A DNA stretch of 64,000 bases from Sesamum alatum (GCA_034509735.1 JACGWO010000005.1:10991692-11055691), one strand, 5' to 3'; shown: positions 1 through 12,581, counted from the stretch's first letter. Notes: a model not told the origin generated them from the letters alone. Made by a program: numbers and translations.

Positions 1-562
1 ATTTCGCAGCATAGCTCTTTTCACATCGCATCATAGCTCTTTTCATTTTATTTTGCCACATAGGCTATTCAACAACGTCAAGGGGAATTCATATCATAAT
101 TACATTTAATTTGCATCACTCCCTCGATTCCACATATCACCATTCTTGTAAGCCAACTAGCCACATAAAACCACATAGCAACATATTTCACGTACAAGCA
201 CATAACATATCTCAATAGGTTTCCTTATTTCATTTTCACGACATAATCATTCAAAGTAATCATCAAACCACTCATACATTTCAAAATAGATTAGTGCTAG
301 CACGAATCATAGTCTCACATAAAGTAATATTACCAAGAAATAAAACATATGTAGATAATACTAATTATTTACGTATACAACACTAATAGGAAAAGGAACG
401 TATACAAGCAGCACTAATTATTTACTTACCTCAATCTTATACAGATCTAGTTAGCAGATATGAAGTCGTACGATCATCTACTTTATCCCCGTGTCCTATC
501 ATAAGGTATAATGCGTATAATTAATATCTAGAATGTTTCTAAATAAAATATTAAATAGTATT

Positions 563-581
563 TATATATATATATATATAT
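563..581. repeat. (TA)n microsatellite
   Basis: A run of alternating T and A of about 19 bases within AT-rich sequence. Confidence 0.8.
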
Positions 582-1036
582 TTCACCAATCTCTCAATAT
601 TTCATTAAACCCCTCATCCTATTATAACTACCATTCTTAATAACAATTTTGAATTTAATTATCTCAAAACATACTCATATTTTGTGAATACAACATTTTC
701 AAATATAATTCTATAATATTTATCAAATATAATTTTCAACCCAATTAAACTAAGCCAATCAATTATAGAAATTATTAAATTTAGTAAATTAAGCAGTTTA
801 AGCCATTAATTATAACACCCCTAATTTAATTAGGACATTTAACCAAGCACTAATTTATAAATACTCAAATTCATAAAACTTTCCGGTTAAACACTAAATC
901 GAAGAGTACAAATAACATTTAATAAATGCACTTATTAAATAATATAATTATATAAATTAAAACTAATTAAAATATTTCTTACCTATACTTCGCCGAACTC
1001 TGTTTCTGTGCGTGTGTGTGTTTATAGAAAGCAAAT

Positions 1037-1060
1037 AGATGGGTGCATCAGCACCCATCT
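1037..1060. repeat. Perfect 10-bp hairpin
   Basis: Arms AGATGGGTGC and GCACCCATCT separated by ATCA. It lies just downstream of the minus-strand TATAAA of the putative LTR, so it would sit near the start of the transcript on that strand or could overlap its regulatory region. Confidence 0.7.
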
Positions 1061-1301
1061 TTATCCACCTTTTTTTATTTTTTTTTAAATTTTAATAAAC
1101 TTTTTTAAAATACCCATTACGTCCTTCCTAATTTCTTAATTAATATAATTGCTCCCAAATAGTATATAAAGCTCCAATTCACTCCGTTCAAATCTTAATA
1201 TGATCACAATTTAATGTATAATATATCTACTAATTAACTAAATTTCTTAAATAATTACAAATTAACCCCATAATTATGTATAAAAATTTGTGGGCGTCAC
1301 A

Positions 1302-3363
1302 ATCAAGCATGTCGTTTTCTTATCGTTTAAACATGTATGAGTTCTTTGTATTATTGGTCTGCTTGGTTTTCTTGGAAAACGGTGCAGAAAACAAAACGGA
1401 ATGAAAAATGTATCACGCGGCAGTCGACGGCTGACCGCGCGCGCAGGCAAGGGAACCTGCGCACGGCGAGGCGCGTGCAGGCAAGGGAACCTGCGCGCGG
1501 CAGCATCGCCAGGCACACACAGCGCGCGCGGGTTTGCGGCCGCTTTGCGCGCGGCCGGACTCGCGGGCCGACGCATGGCCAGCACGTCAAGGGCGCTCGC
1601 GCAACCAGTGCGAGGCCAGGCAGGCCGCGTGCGCATGCGCGCATAAGGCAACGCTGCCAGGCGCACACGCAAGCAGGTAACAGAGCCCGCGCGTGCGCGC
1701 CCGATAGTCACGCCCAATGCGCATGTGCGCGCGTAGACCGCGCGCAGGCGGCACGGCATGGCGGCGCGGGCAGGCAGAGGAGCCTACGCACGGCTGCCCA
1801 CCAGCGCGCCAGCGCACGCGACACAGCACAACCAGGCGCGCCCCAGTCAGGTGTACCTTGCGCGTGCGCGGGCGGCAGGCGCCGCCGGAGGCGGCCACTC
1901 ATTGGTTTATGTTTTTCTTGTTCTTTAATTTTTTGGATAATTTCTGAAAAATTAGTTTTATTTACTATTCATGTTTTCTTCGGGACATTATTTGGAAAGT
2001 TGTTATATTAGATTTGGAATCCCAACATTTTATTCACTTTCAAATAATGAGGAAAGGTTTTCCTAAACAAGAAAGGGAATTGCCAATATTATGCCAAGTT
2101 TACATACATGACCCGTTCTCTCGTTTTTTATTATGGATGATGTGATTGGATATCATGGATTATGTACATGTGTTTATGTGATTTGATATCATGTAATTAT
2201 GTGTGTTGATTGAGAACGGATGATCACAAGCCTTAGACCGCATGTATGGTTTAAATTTATGTTGGGCCTGTGTGCCTCGTTTATTTTTTCCTCCTCCTTT
2301 TCTAGTTGCCTTGGAATAATAAGGCATTATATCTCCCTCCTATTGTACTTTCCCTGGGTTTTTGCTGGGGTTTCTTTTTAAATATGTAATGAGAGTAGTA
2401 TAGGGGTGAGGAATTATTTTATTTTATTGGTGGAGATGAAGGATGGCCCAAATGGAGAGCCCAAAATGAAGAATCCAAGGTGTTCCATGGAGACTTGAAG
2501 AGAAAGAGACCAAGGCCCATCAGCAGGTTGATTGGGTTGCTATTATTAAATGTAATAGTATATAACCAACGCTAGATTGACCATAGATCCACTGCGGGCT
2601 CAGTGGGTCGCATAGGATTCGGGCTTATGATCATCCAGCAGGGGTGTGCTAGACTTTAATTTTGCATGTTGCTCTTATGGTGAATGAATGGTTTATTTAT
2701 CATACTATTGCTATGGGATGCAAACTTTTATTATGCATTATGTATGTATGTATGGGATCTCGGTCATTTCAACTCTCACTTGGTTGGACCAAAGTTTAAA
2801 ATATTAGAGCCTTCATAAATAGACTTGGAGTCTAGGAGTTCGTCCATGCCTTCCATCCATGCAAAGTGAGGAAGCTAGTTTAGGTCGATAGCGTGGTCTC
2901 ACGAGTCGTGGCACGACTATCGTGCTTAAAAGAAGTTGCACTTTGTCATGAACAAGTAGTAGACTGTTGTTACCAGTCTCACGAGTCGTGGAGGTAGCAG
3001 TGAGCCTGTGAATCGATTGGTTGGATCGGGTCGAACGCCTGAATAACGTGATTCGCTTGGAGTCCTCGGGATCACGTAAAAGGGTGAGGCAATTATCTTG
3101 GGAATCTTGTGGAATGAGAATGGTATGGTAATACCTCCCATAGGATTCTTCCCATGCGAATCGTAAAAGCAGGGTATGGGGAAAATCACTGTGGATCCCA
3201 AGCCCACTAGGAAAGGGATTTCCTGAAAACAACATTTGAGAGTGTCGTGTTTTCGTATAAATGGTGGGAGTATTAAATGACTAAAGTCCAAGCATTTAAT
3301 TTTATTAAAATTTTCGTTTTTATTCTGTTGATCGTAGTTTTGTTCTTTAAATGTAGATTTAAA
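1302..3363 (+). other. Family A untranslated leader (copy A1)
   Basis: It matches the post-primer-site leaders at 53497-55671 and 58277-59561 but starts part-way in, at the shared AAGCATGTCGTTTT. It holds a GC-rich block, a polypyrimidine tract ending TTTTCTAG near 2300, an inverted-repeat pair near 2219 and 2611, two copies of CACGAGTCGTG (near 2900 and 2983), and TATAAATGG at about 3256, some 100 bases before gag. No coding potential is credible here; the ORFs in the GC-rich block read in all frames because GCGC runs lack stops. Confidence 0.75.
1425..1902 (+). repeat. GC-rich, CpG-dense hairpin block in the leader (copy A1)
   Basis: Abrupt change from AT-rich to GCGC-rich sequence. Short units such as GCGCAGG...CCTGCGC recur (for example around 1440 and 1478). 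The same kind of block occurs at the same place in four other family A leaders, but the order of units differs between copies. Confidence 0.8.
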
Positions 3364-6300
3364 ATGTCTAAGAACCCATTATCAATCATACTTGAGACCA
3401 ACAAGTTTAATGGAACCAATTACAACGACTGGTTGTGCAATCTGAGGATAGTCCTCGATTACGAGAACCAAGGCTATGTCATGGACGAGCCATTTCCTAG
3501 GACCTTTCCAGAAGGATCCATGCCAGAAGAACGTTAGATGTTCGAGACTTGGCACAAGGATAACCGAAGAGTCTGTAGCATCATAATTGCCTCTATGACG
3601 AATGAGATCAGAAGCAGTATGACAGGCTAGGCGATGTCCCTTCCATTATGGCTCGCCTGAAGGATTGCTATGTGGTCCCCGACCGGCATACTAGGTATGT
3701 TGCAACGAAAGCGTTCTTGGAACTAAAATGACCGAAGGGTCCTCTGTACAAGAGCATGGGTTCAAGATGCTTACCTTGGTGGAAAAGCTCGAAGACCTCA
3801 AAGCAGGGCTCGATAACGAGACGTACATTGATGTGATCCTTCAGTCTCTCCCACCCTCCTTCGACCAATTCATTATTAACTACAACATGAACGCTCTTGA
3901 GAAGCGCATCCATAAGTTAATTAACATGTTGGTGCAATACGAGGCAACGACCAAAAAGTCTGCGCCGTCGGTGTTGTTTGGAGATACTTCGACTTCCAAA
4001 ATGAAAGGTAAGGGCGTCGGACGTTGGAGAAGGAAGAAGGGAAAGGGAAAAGTCGTCAAAGCAGCTACCAACACTAAAAGTGTTCCCATTGCCAAAGTGG
4101 GAAAAGGCAAAGGAAAAAGGAAGGTTGACTCACAGCAACACTCGAGGGCAAATGACATATGTATTCATTGCCGTGAGAAAGGGCATTGGAAGAGGGATTG
4201 CCTCAAACTCCTCTCCAAGCAAGGTATCTTTGTGATTGAGGTTAATATGGTTACTAACACTGCCTCTTGGGTATTAGATACCGGCTGTGGAGCTCACATT
4301 TGCAATGATTTGCAGGTGCTGAAAAGAAGCAGGAAATTGAGTAGCGGAGATATGGTCCTAAAGCTTGGAAATGGCAAGGCCATCTCGGTAGAAGTAGTAG
4401 GATCCACCACCCTAGTAGTTAGTGATCGTATTAGTATAGAATTAGAACAAGTTTATTATGTACCTAGCATGATTAGAAACAACATTTCCATTTCGTTGTT
4501 AGACAATAGTGGATATCAGTTTATAATCAATAAAAATTACTTTTATTTGATGAAAGCTGGAATTGCTCATCTGCTTGGTACGCTTAATAACGGTCGCTAT
4601 ATCTTACAACAAGCGAGGTGGGTTCTCCTACTTCATAACCTTCACCGATGATCATTCACGATATGGTTATTGTATACCTGATGAGGTACAAGTCTAAAGC
4701 TCTTGAGAGGTTTAAAGAATTCAAACTTGAAGTTTGAGAACCAAACCGGCTACAAAATTAGAGTCCTACAGTCAGACCGAGGCAGAGAATACCTTAGTAC
4801 TGAGTTCCTTAATTATCTTAAAGAAAATGGTATAATCTCTGAATGGACACCTCCCGGAACACCACAGTTAAATGGGGTCTCTGAAAGGAGGAATCGAACC
4901 CTGTTAGACATGGTCCGATCCATGATGAGTTTTACCAAATTGGCCTTGTCTTTTTGGGGCTACGCATTGGAGACTGCGGCCAAATTATTAAACTTGGTGC
5001 CAACCAGTGTATTGACCCAAACTCCGTATGAGATATGGCATGGCAAGCCTGCGTCCTACAACTACTTGAAAGTGTGGGGTAGCCCCGCATACGTCAAGAA
5101 GCTAGTGGGAGACAAGCTAGAATCAAAGTCTAGTTTGTGCAGGTTCGTTGGATACCCTAAAGAACTGCAGGTTATTATTTCTATGATCCCTTGGAACAAA
5201 AGGTGTTTGTTTTAAGGAATGCAGTGTTCTTAGAACAAGGATTTCCAGAAGGTGTCCAACATGATGAGCTGATCATTGAGGAGTCAAGTGATGCAAATCA
5301 GTCATCAACAGAAGCCGCGAATACCTCACTAAGAGGATTCAGGATAAATACCTAGAAGGTTGATCAACCTCGAGAAGTATAGCATGCCAAGCATGACGAA
5401 CGACCTCAGGAAGAGCCAGCCCTGGTACCTGAACCGCCAGCTCCTATTAAGTCAACGCCCACAGTCACCACTGACGTTCTCGTTCTCCGTAGGTCAGCTA
5501 AAGAGTCTCGCCCTCCCATGAGGTATGACTTTCTAAACGCGACCAGTCAATTGGATAAGGATCCTAAGACGTACGGGGAAGTGATGTCTGACATCGACTC
5601 CGAGAGATGGCTTGGGGCCATGAAAACCGAAATGGACTCCATGAGTGAGAACCAAGTCTGGACACTTGTAGACCCACCCAAAGGGGTTAAGCCAGTTGGC
5701 CGTAAATGGGCCTATAAGCACAAACTTGGCATTGATGGAGAAGTCACAACCTTCAAGGCTAGGCTAGTGGCAAAAGGGTACACTCAACGACCCGGGGTCG
5801 ACTTCAAGGATACCTATTCGCCAATAGCCATGGCTAAGTCCATTCGGATCTTGTTTGCCATAGCAGCATGATATGACTACGAGATATGGCAGATGGACGT
5901 GAAAATAGCTTTCCTCAATGGTTTCGTTGAGGAAGAGCTCTACATGGATCAGCCGGAGGGACTCATAGCCGTCGGAAAAGAGCAGAAAGTCTGCCATCTC
6001 CAGAAGTCCATCTATGGCCTCAAACAAGCATCCCGAAGCTGGAACATTCGCTTTGATGAAATCATACGGGGCTATGATTTCATCAAAAATGAATCCGACC
6101 CTTGTGTATAAAAGAAAGTCAGTGAGAGCTCAATAGTGTTCCTAGTGCTTTATGTGGATGACATCTAATCATAGGTAATGACGTTAAAATGTTGGATTAC
6201 ACAAAAGCATGGTTATCAACTCAGTTTTCCATGAAGGATTTGGGTGAAGCCTCCTACATTCTTGGGATCCAGATCGTCATGGACAGATCTAGAAGAATGT

Positions 6301-6965
6301 TGGAAGTGACCCAAAACTCGTATATGGAGAAAGTCCTGAAAAAGATTTCACATGGACAACTCCAAACGAAGCTTCCTTCCTATGGGGCATGGGATCAAGT
6401 TTTCCAAGAAACAGTCTCCACATACTGATGAGGAACTTGAGAGGATGAAAGTCATCCCCTATGCTTCTGTCGTAGGGAACATCCAATATGTCGTCTACTG
6501 CATGAGACCTGACGTCGCTTACGCCTTAAGTGTAACGAGCAGATATCAGTCTTGTGCAGGGGAGACACATTGGAATGCAGTCAAAAGCATCCTTAAGTAC
6601 CTGAGGAGGACTAAGGAAATGTTCTTCGTCTATGGCAATGGAGAACTGATCCTGGAAGGCTTTAGCGATGCTAGCTTCCAGGCAGATGACTATGATGCCA
6701 AGTCTCAGTCAGGTTATGTATTCAGGCTCAATGAAGGAGTGGTAGCATGGAAAAGTTCCAAGCAAGCAACCACTGTTGATTCCACCACTGAGGCCGAATA
6801 CATAGCAGCTTCAAAAGCTGCCAAAGAAGCAGTTTGGATGAGAAAACTACATCTAAGAGTTGGGTGTGGTGCCTAGCATTGCGGAGCCCGTAGTTATCTT
6901 CTGTGATAACAACAGAGCCATAGCACAAGCAAAGGAACCGAGATCTCATCACCGATCAAAGCACA
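3364..6965 (+). pseudogene. Copia gag-pol pseudogene, 5' part (A1)
   Basis: Polyprotein that would form the particle, mature it, and copy and integrate the element. The start ATG is at 3364 (MSKNPLSIILETNKFNG). A TAG at 3535 replaces a codon that is GAG in the copy at 55672. Visible parts: gag to about 4150; zinc knuckle C-x2-C-x4-H-x4-C at 4160-4201; protease WVLDTGCGAHICN with its Asp at 4277; integrase core with the second Asp at 4775 (QSDRGREY) and the Glu at 4883 (GVSERRNR); reverse transcriptase with YVDD at 6151-6162; RNase H with SDAS (6664-6675) and EAEY (6790-6801). An internal deletion after about 4614 joins the end of the pre-integrase region to GGFSYFITFTDDHSRYG, removing the zinc-binding HHCC region and the first catalytic Asp. 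Stops at 3535, 4651, 5212, 5869 and 6109 plus frameshifts make it inactive. The frame breaks at SHHRSKH, where a minus-strand element is inserted. Confidence 0.92.
6961..6965. repeat. Target-site duplication GCACA, left
   Basis: GCACA immediately precedes the minus-strand LTR edge (TGAAAG) at 6966 and recurs at 12577-12581 just after the other edge. The pol frame resumes directly across it (SKH then ILRRYHV). Confidence 0.93.
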
Positions 6966-7764
6966 TGAAAGAAATCGTGGATCGTCCCGGGAAATTGCGC
7001 GAATGCGGAAGCGCGATATAAAAATAACGTACAAAAATTAAAAGCATGCTTTAAATAATTAAAAACACGCTCAAGGGGTGTACCCTTGAGATTCCCGGGA
7101 GTTCGGTGTATCTCATGATTAAAGAACATGTATAAAAGATCATGGAGGCCCATAGGGTAGAAAATAAAAGGAGGCGAAAACGTAAACCTAGACCTACCCG
7201 TTGTCGTTTTCGTCTTCAATGGCTACACGCGTTGTTCCCCGTTTTGCACCAAGATCTCATTCTTGAGACCCTCCAAATCGTGACACAGGATCCACCCACG
7301 TATCTTGTACGTCGTGCTAGCAACGAACAAGTGTATATTTTGGAGTGGATGAATCAACGACTCGTTATCAATTAACGGTATTGATTCATCAATGTTCTAG
7401 TGTTCCAAGAACAAAAGAACAAGAAAATAATTTCTTGTAGAGAGAGAGGGGGCGGACGAGAGGCAAGGGGAGAGAGTCGAGTGTGTGTTGTGTGTGTGTT
7501 GGAATTTCATCATCCTTCAATTGTTGGAGGCTAGAGGTTTATATAGAGGAGGAGTTTAATCCTCTTTAAACTCCAACTCTAAGAACTCTAATTTGACTAG
7601 GATTTGACATAGTCAAAGTCCTAGTCAAACCAATCCTAGCCTTCCATCTCCCCTTTCCATCTCAACCGTTGATTTTAATTTAATGGAATATTTAAATTCC
7701 ATTAAATATTCCAAAAGGCAAAATAAATATAATAAATAAATATTAATATTTCTTCTAGGCCCAT
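6966..7764 (-). repeat. 3' LTR of A2, interrupted
   Basis: Starts TGAAAG, the reverse complement of the family A LTR end CTTTCA, and runs nearly identically with 10584 onward. It breaks after TAGGCCCAT at 7764, where the other copy continues into AAATCAATCCC. Confidence 0.88.
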
Positions 7765-7962
7765 TGAAAGATTATGTGGATCGTCCCGGGAAAAAGCGAA
7801 TGCGGAAGCGCGGTATAATTAAAAAATAAATGCGGAATTTAAACATGCTTTTAAATTAAAACACGTTTCAAAGGGTGTGCCTTTGAAATTTCCCGGGCGT
7901 TCGGTGTATCTCATGAACGAATAACATAAAATAAATCATGGAGGCCATAGGGTTGGAAAATA
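7765..7962 (-). repeat. Second minus-strand family A LTR fragment, running into the gap
   Basis: A fresh LTR edge TGAAAGATTATGTGGATCG interrupts the preceding LTR. It matches the family end for about 200 bases before the N run. It carries the TTTCAAAGG/CCTTTGAAA type of U5 hairpin, unlike the LTR it interrupts. Confidence 0.8.
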
Positions 7963-8462
7963 NNNNNNNNNNNNNNNNNNNNNNNNNNNNNNNNNNNNNN
8001 NNNNNNNNNNNNNNNNNNNNNNNNNNNNNNNNNNNNNNNNNNNNNNNNNNNNNNNNNNNNNNNNNNNNNNNNNNNNNNNNNNNNNNNNNNNNNNNNNNNN
8101 NNNNNNNNNNNNNNNNNNNNNNNNNNNNNNNNNNNNNNNNNNNNNNNNNNNNNNNNNNNNNNNNNNNNNNNNNNNNNNNNNNNNNNNNNNNNNNNNNNNN
8201 NNNNNNNNNNNNNNNNNNNNNNNNNNNNNNNNNNNNNNNNNNNNNNNNNNNNNNNNNNNNNNNNNNNNNNNNNNNNNNNNNNNNNNNNNNNNNNNNNNNN
8301 NNNNNNNNNNNNNNNNNNNNNNNNNNNNNNNNNNNNNNNNNNNNNNNNNNNNNNNNNNNNNNNNNNNNNNNNNNNNNNNNNNNNNNNNNNNNNNNNNNNN
8401 NNNNNNNNNNNNNNNNNNNNNNNNNNNNNNNNNNNNNNNNNNNNNNNNNNNNNNNNNNNNNN
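7963..8462. other. Assembly gap of exactly 500 Ns
   Basis: A round-number N run inside a nest of near-identical LTRs. The real length is unknown. Nothing can be said about its content. Confidence 0.97.
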
Positions 8463-10570
8463 ACGTGATTTTCGGGAAATCCTTTCCTAGTGGGCTTGAA
8501 TCCACAGCGATTTTTCCCATACCCCGCTTTTTACGATTCGCATGGAAAAGATCCTGTGGGAGGTATTTCCATACCATTCTCGTTCCACGAGATTCCCAAG
8601 ATTATTGCCTCACCCTTTCACATGATCCCGAGGACTCCAAGCGAATCATGTTAATTGGGCGTTAGGCCCAACCCAATCGACCGAGCCACAGACCCACTGG
8701 TACCCCCACGACTCGTGAGACTGGTAACAACAGCCCATTTTTCGTTGATGATATAGTGCAGCTTCCTTTAAGTACAATAACGTGCCACGATTCGTGAGAC
8801 CACGCTATTGACCTAAAGCAGCTTCCTCATTATGCCATGGATTGGAAGGCCATGGACAAACTCCTAGAGTTCATGTCCATTTTGTCTAGGTCTAATATTT
8901 TGACATTGGTCCAACCAATGTGAGAGTAGTAAATGACCGAGATCTCAAATAAATAAACATTCACACATACATCCATAATGCGTAAATTAAACCATCCCAT
9001 AGCAGTTATATGATAAATAAAAGCCCATTCATCCATCATAATAACCACATGCAAAATTAAAGCCTAGCACGCCCCTGTTGGATGATCACGAGCCCATATC
9101 CTATGCGACCCACTGAGCCCGCAGTTGGATCTATGGTCAATCTAGGGTTGGTCCTATATTATTACATTAATAGTAACCCGATCATCATGTTGATGGGCCT
9201 GGTCTCTTTTCTCTTTCTTCACTTCATGGAAAACTTCAAGGGACCTCCCGTCTGGGCTCTCCATGTGGTCCTTCCTTCTTCTCCACCAATTACAAAAATA
9301 GAAACCTCACTCCTAGTCTACTCTCATTACATATTAAAAGAAAACCCAGCGAAAACCCGGGGGGAGTACATAAAGGAGGGAGGTAGAATGCCTTATTATT
9401 CCCAAGCAACTAGAAAAGAGAGAAGGAGAAAGCAGTAAAAGAGGCACACAGGCCCAACAGAAAATAAACCATACATTCGGTCTAAGGCTCGTGATCATCC
9501 ATTTCCATCCAAACAACACATAATCACATGATCCAATCATATAATTACAATAGGTATACCAACAACACATGAATTTCCAATCATAAATATTCAAAATAAT
9601 AAAATAAATGAATATGTGCATAACGTGTGAAAAATAAAACACAAATATTGGTAATAGTATTTTCTCGTTTTAGGAAAACCTTTCCTCATTATTTTAAGTA
9701 AAATAACCCCGGGATTCCAAATCCAATTTATTTTACTCCTAAAATAATGTCTTTAGAAAATTAGGCATAATTGAACCCAAAAAATGATTTTTCAGAATTA
9801 ATTCAAAACTTAAAACTGAAAATAATTTAAAAAATAAAAAAAAAACACTACTAGGGTTTTAAAACCCTAGCAGCCGCCGGCAGCGGGCCTACCGGCGCGT
9901 GCACAGGGCAACAGGCTCAGCCTTGCCGCCCCTGCGCGCGCGCGCAGGCGCTGCCTGGCCAGGCGTGCGCGTGCAGGCCCCCTGCCTGCGTGCGCGCGCG
10001 CCTGGCGGCAGCGTGCTGCGCGGCCTGGCGCTCCGGCAGGCCGTCGCGCGCGCAGGCTCCCTTGCCTCTCGCGCGCGCTGGCCTATTGGCTGCCGGCCGC
10101 ACCCTACGCAGTGCAGCGCGCAGACGTGCACTGGGCACGCCTGCCGGGCGCGCGCACGCAGACACCTCCGTCTGCGTGCGCCCGCGCCTGGCGGCGCTGC
10201 CCGGTGTCCGTCCTCGCGCGGACTCTCACGCGCGCAGCTTTGCGCGCGCGCCTGGAGGCGCTGCCTCTGCGCGACCGGCTGGGCGGGCGCGCGCAGGCTT
10301 CCCTTGCCTGCACGCGTCTGCCCTACCGGCAGCGCGCGGCCAGCCTTCCGGCTGGCCGGTTGCGGCGTTTCTCGTTTTCCGTTCAATTTATTCCACCCCG
10401 TTTCTCAAGAAAAATAGAAAAATACCAATATTCAAAAATCCACACGAATCGAAAAGCCATAAAACGACATGCTTTAAAATCAAGAAAATCAAGATTTAAT
10501 TAAAAACATGCCAATATCACGTTTTCATTCTTAAAACGCACATAAACCCTAGGCCTATACACCGAACCGG
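8463..10570 (-). other. Family A leader of A2 (minus strand)
   Basis: Reverse complement of the leader at 53497-55540. Right to left it has the post-primer stretch, the GC-rich block, a polypyrimidine tract ending TTTTCTAG (about 9450-9410), the inverted-repeat pair (about 9490 and 9085) and two CACGA(A/G)TCGTG-like motifs (about 8790 and 8708). It enters the gap at the stretch that precedes gag in other copies. Confidence 0.8.
9870..10365 (-). repeat. GC-rich hairpin block (copy A2)
   Basis: CpG-dense block of about 500 bases. It includes a perfect 12-bp stem: GCGCACGCAGAC at 10152-10163 pairs with GTCTGCGTGCGC at 10170-10181 around a six-base loop. Confidence 0.82.
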
Positions 10571-10582
10571 GCTCTGATACCA
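10571..10582 (-). other. Primer binding site (tRNA-iMet) of A2
   Basis: On the minus strand it reads TGGTATCAGAGC, complementary to the 3' end of initiator methionine tRNA, one base after the LTR end. Confidence 0.93.
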
Positions 10583-10583
10583 C

Positions 10584-12576
10584 TGAAAGAAATCGTGGAT
10601 CGTCCCGAAAAATTGCGCGAATGCGGAAGCGCGATATAAAAATAACGTACAAAAATTAAAGCATGCTTTAGATAATTAAAGAACACGCTCAAGGGGTGTA
10701 CCCTTGAGATTCCCGGGAGTTTGGTGTATCTCATGATTAAAGAATATGTATAAAAGATCATGGAGGCCATAGGGTAGAAAATAAAAGGAGGCGAAAACGT
10801 AAACCGAGACCTACCCGTTGTCGTTTTCGTCTTCAACGGCTACACGCGTTGTTCCCCGTTTTGCACCAAGATCTCGTTCTTGAGACCCTCCAAATCATAA
10901 CACACGATCCACCCACGTATCTTGTACGCCCTGCTAGCAACGAACAAGTGTATATTTTGGAGTGGATGAATCAACGACACGTTATCAATTAACGGTATTG
11001 ATTCATCAATGTTCTAGTGTTCCAAGAACAAAAAGAACAAGAAAATAATTTCTTGTAGAGAGAGAGGGGGCGGACGAGAGGCAAGGGGAGAGAGTCGAGT
11101 GTGTGTTGTGTGTGTGTTGGAATTTCATCATCCTTCAATTGTTGGAGGCTAGAGGTTTTATATAGAGGAGGAGTTTAAATCTCCTTTAAACTCCAATTCT
11201 AAGAACTCTAATTTGACTATACGATTTGACCTAGTCAAAGTCCTAGTCAAACTAGTGTTTGACCTAGTCAAACCAATCCTAGCCTTTCATCTCCCCTTTC
11301 CATCTCAACCGTTGATTTTAATTTAATGGAATATTTAAATTCCATTAAATATTTCAAAAAAGGCCAAATAAATATAATAAATAAATATTAATATTTATTC
11401 TAGGCCCATTAAATCAATCCCTTTAATAAATCCAATTTATTAATTTAATCCCTTTATCAAATAGAAGGAATTAATTTTTCCAAGAAAATATAGGACCCAA
11501 TTAAATCTAATTTAATTATTCCTTTACTCCAATATTTAATTCCAAATTAAATACTTAAGTGTGTGTGGATAGTGTGTGACTCTTTAGGTTCACCTTTCAG
11601 CTAGACTTGGTCGGATTCCTAAAATCCACCCGTTACCATGGGTGGTCATCTAGCAACGGTCCATGGCACTAGAGACTAGGTGAAATAATCGGGGATGAAC
11701 ATTTAGGCTCTGACAGTATATTTGTCCTACTGTCTTCGGTCTCATCACTTAGAGTCTAGGGCACGGAAAAATGCAGGTACCCATTTTGGACCTAAGTGTC
11801 GGTCTGTCCTTACTAAACGCCGCGAGGGAAACCTTCCCTTCTGTTCAGTTACTGTGGCCACAGATTTCAGGGACAAGACACAGAGCATACATGAGACTCA
11901 ACTGTCAATACCTTTTGACAGGAGACAGATCCTTTCTTAGAAAACTACTGTCACTCTATACACCCGAGCTGCACAGACATGGCTTATGACTACTCAAGAG
12001 TATTTTGGCAGTCTCTCACCATATCTAAGATACAGACCTGATGCACAGGTAAACTCAGCAGTTCCTCAAGTCAAAAGACTTGACCTGTACCGTTTTAAAC
12101 CGGGAATACGTCATACCTTGCAGACCATACTCAAGGTCCTCCGTAAGACGGTTCCCGCGAGTCACCTCAGTCAGCTGCTTCCTAGCATGCTGACCCACTA
12201 ACAGTGCTTAGACGACCTTCGTCACCCGTCGATGAAATACGACAGCAGATGCTTAGTGCAAGTCTCAAAGGGAATCCCGGTACCCATTTTCGGGATTCCT
12301 TGACTTGGAGATTTTCGGACTGATTCGGTAAGACTGATTTCATGGACCTACGTCGAAGCGTGGTCCCAATCCCCGAAATCGATTCTCAGTCCGTGGACTT
12401 TGTTTGCGTAGTGAACATATATGTAAAAGCAGATATAAGTGAACGTAAACAAAGTATTGCCATATGAACTTTTCACTTCTTTATTCATATATGTTTTATC
12501 AAACACCTAAATTTTGTCTAGACATAGGTTACATATTCCTGCCAAAATTAGCTTACATGGTCACCTATTTCTAACA
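10584..12576 (-). repeat. 5' LTR of A2 (1993 bp)
   Basis: Minus-strand LTR from TGTTAGAAATAGG (at 12576) to CTTTCA (at 10584). It is followed on the minus strand by the primer site and flanked at its outer end by the GCACA duplication. It shares TTGAC-rich U3 sequence, (GT)n and GA-rich stretches and the U5 hairpin with the other family A LTRs. Confidence 0.92.
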
Positions 12577-12581
12577 GCACA
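12577..12581. repeat. Target-site duplication GCACA, right
   Basis: Partner of 6961-6965. Confidence 0.93.

Larger units (their letters stand above)
1..1301 (-). mobile_element. Probable LTR of an unidentified (Gypsy-like) retrotransposon, partial
   Basis: AT-rich sequence ending abruptly where a family A Copia leader begins. Read on the minus strand the edge starts TGTGACGCCC, a start typical of some Gypsy LTRs, and a TATAAA lies at 1026-1021 on that strand. The Copia leader on the other side lacks its LTR and primer site, so this element probably inserted into it. The other end and the internal region lie outside the window, and no coding domain is visible. Alternatively this is plain intergenic DNA joined by a deletion. 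Confidence 0.35.
6966..12576 (-). mobile_element. Nested family A element, minus strand (A2), with assembly gap
   Basis: Flanked by GCACA duplications inside the RNase H region of A1. Minus-strand order: 5' LTR (12576-10584), primer site (10582-10571), leader (10570-8463), gap, 3' LTR part (7764-6966). The two LTRs differ at about ten positions in their first 250 aligned bases by eye, so this is a fairly recent insertion. No gag or pol is visible, but the gap could hide it: its 500 Ns may be a placeholder length. A second LTR edge at 7765 shows a further insertion or a rearrangement inside the 3' LTR. Confidence 0.85.

Noticed and set aside
1337..2011. Long overlapping ORFs on both strands in the GC-rich blocks (also 9889-10503, 53567-54084, 58347-58791, 63345-63984)
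   Set aside because: They are open in several frames at once because GC-rich repeats lack stop codons; the amino acids are Ala/Arg/Pro-rich with no motif, and copies do not keep the same frame.
7936..8577. ORFs spanning the N run
   Set aside because: They are made of unknown residues across an assembly gap.
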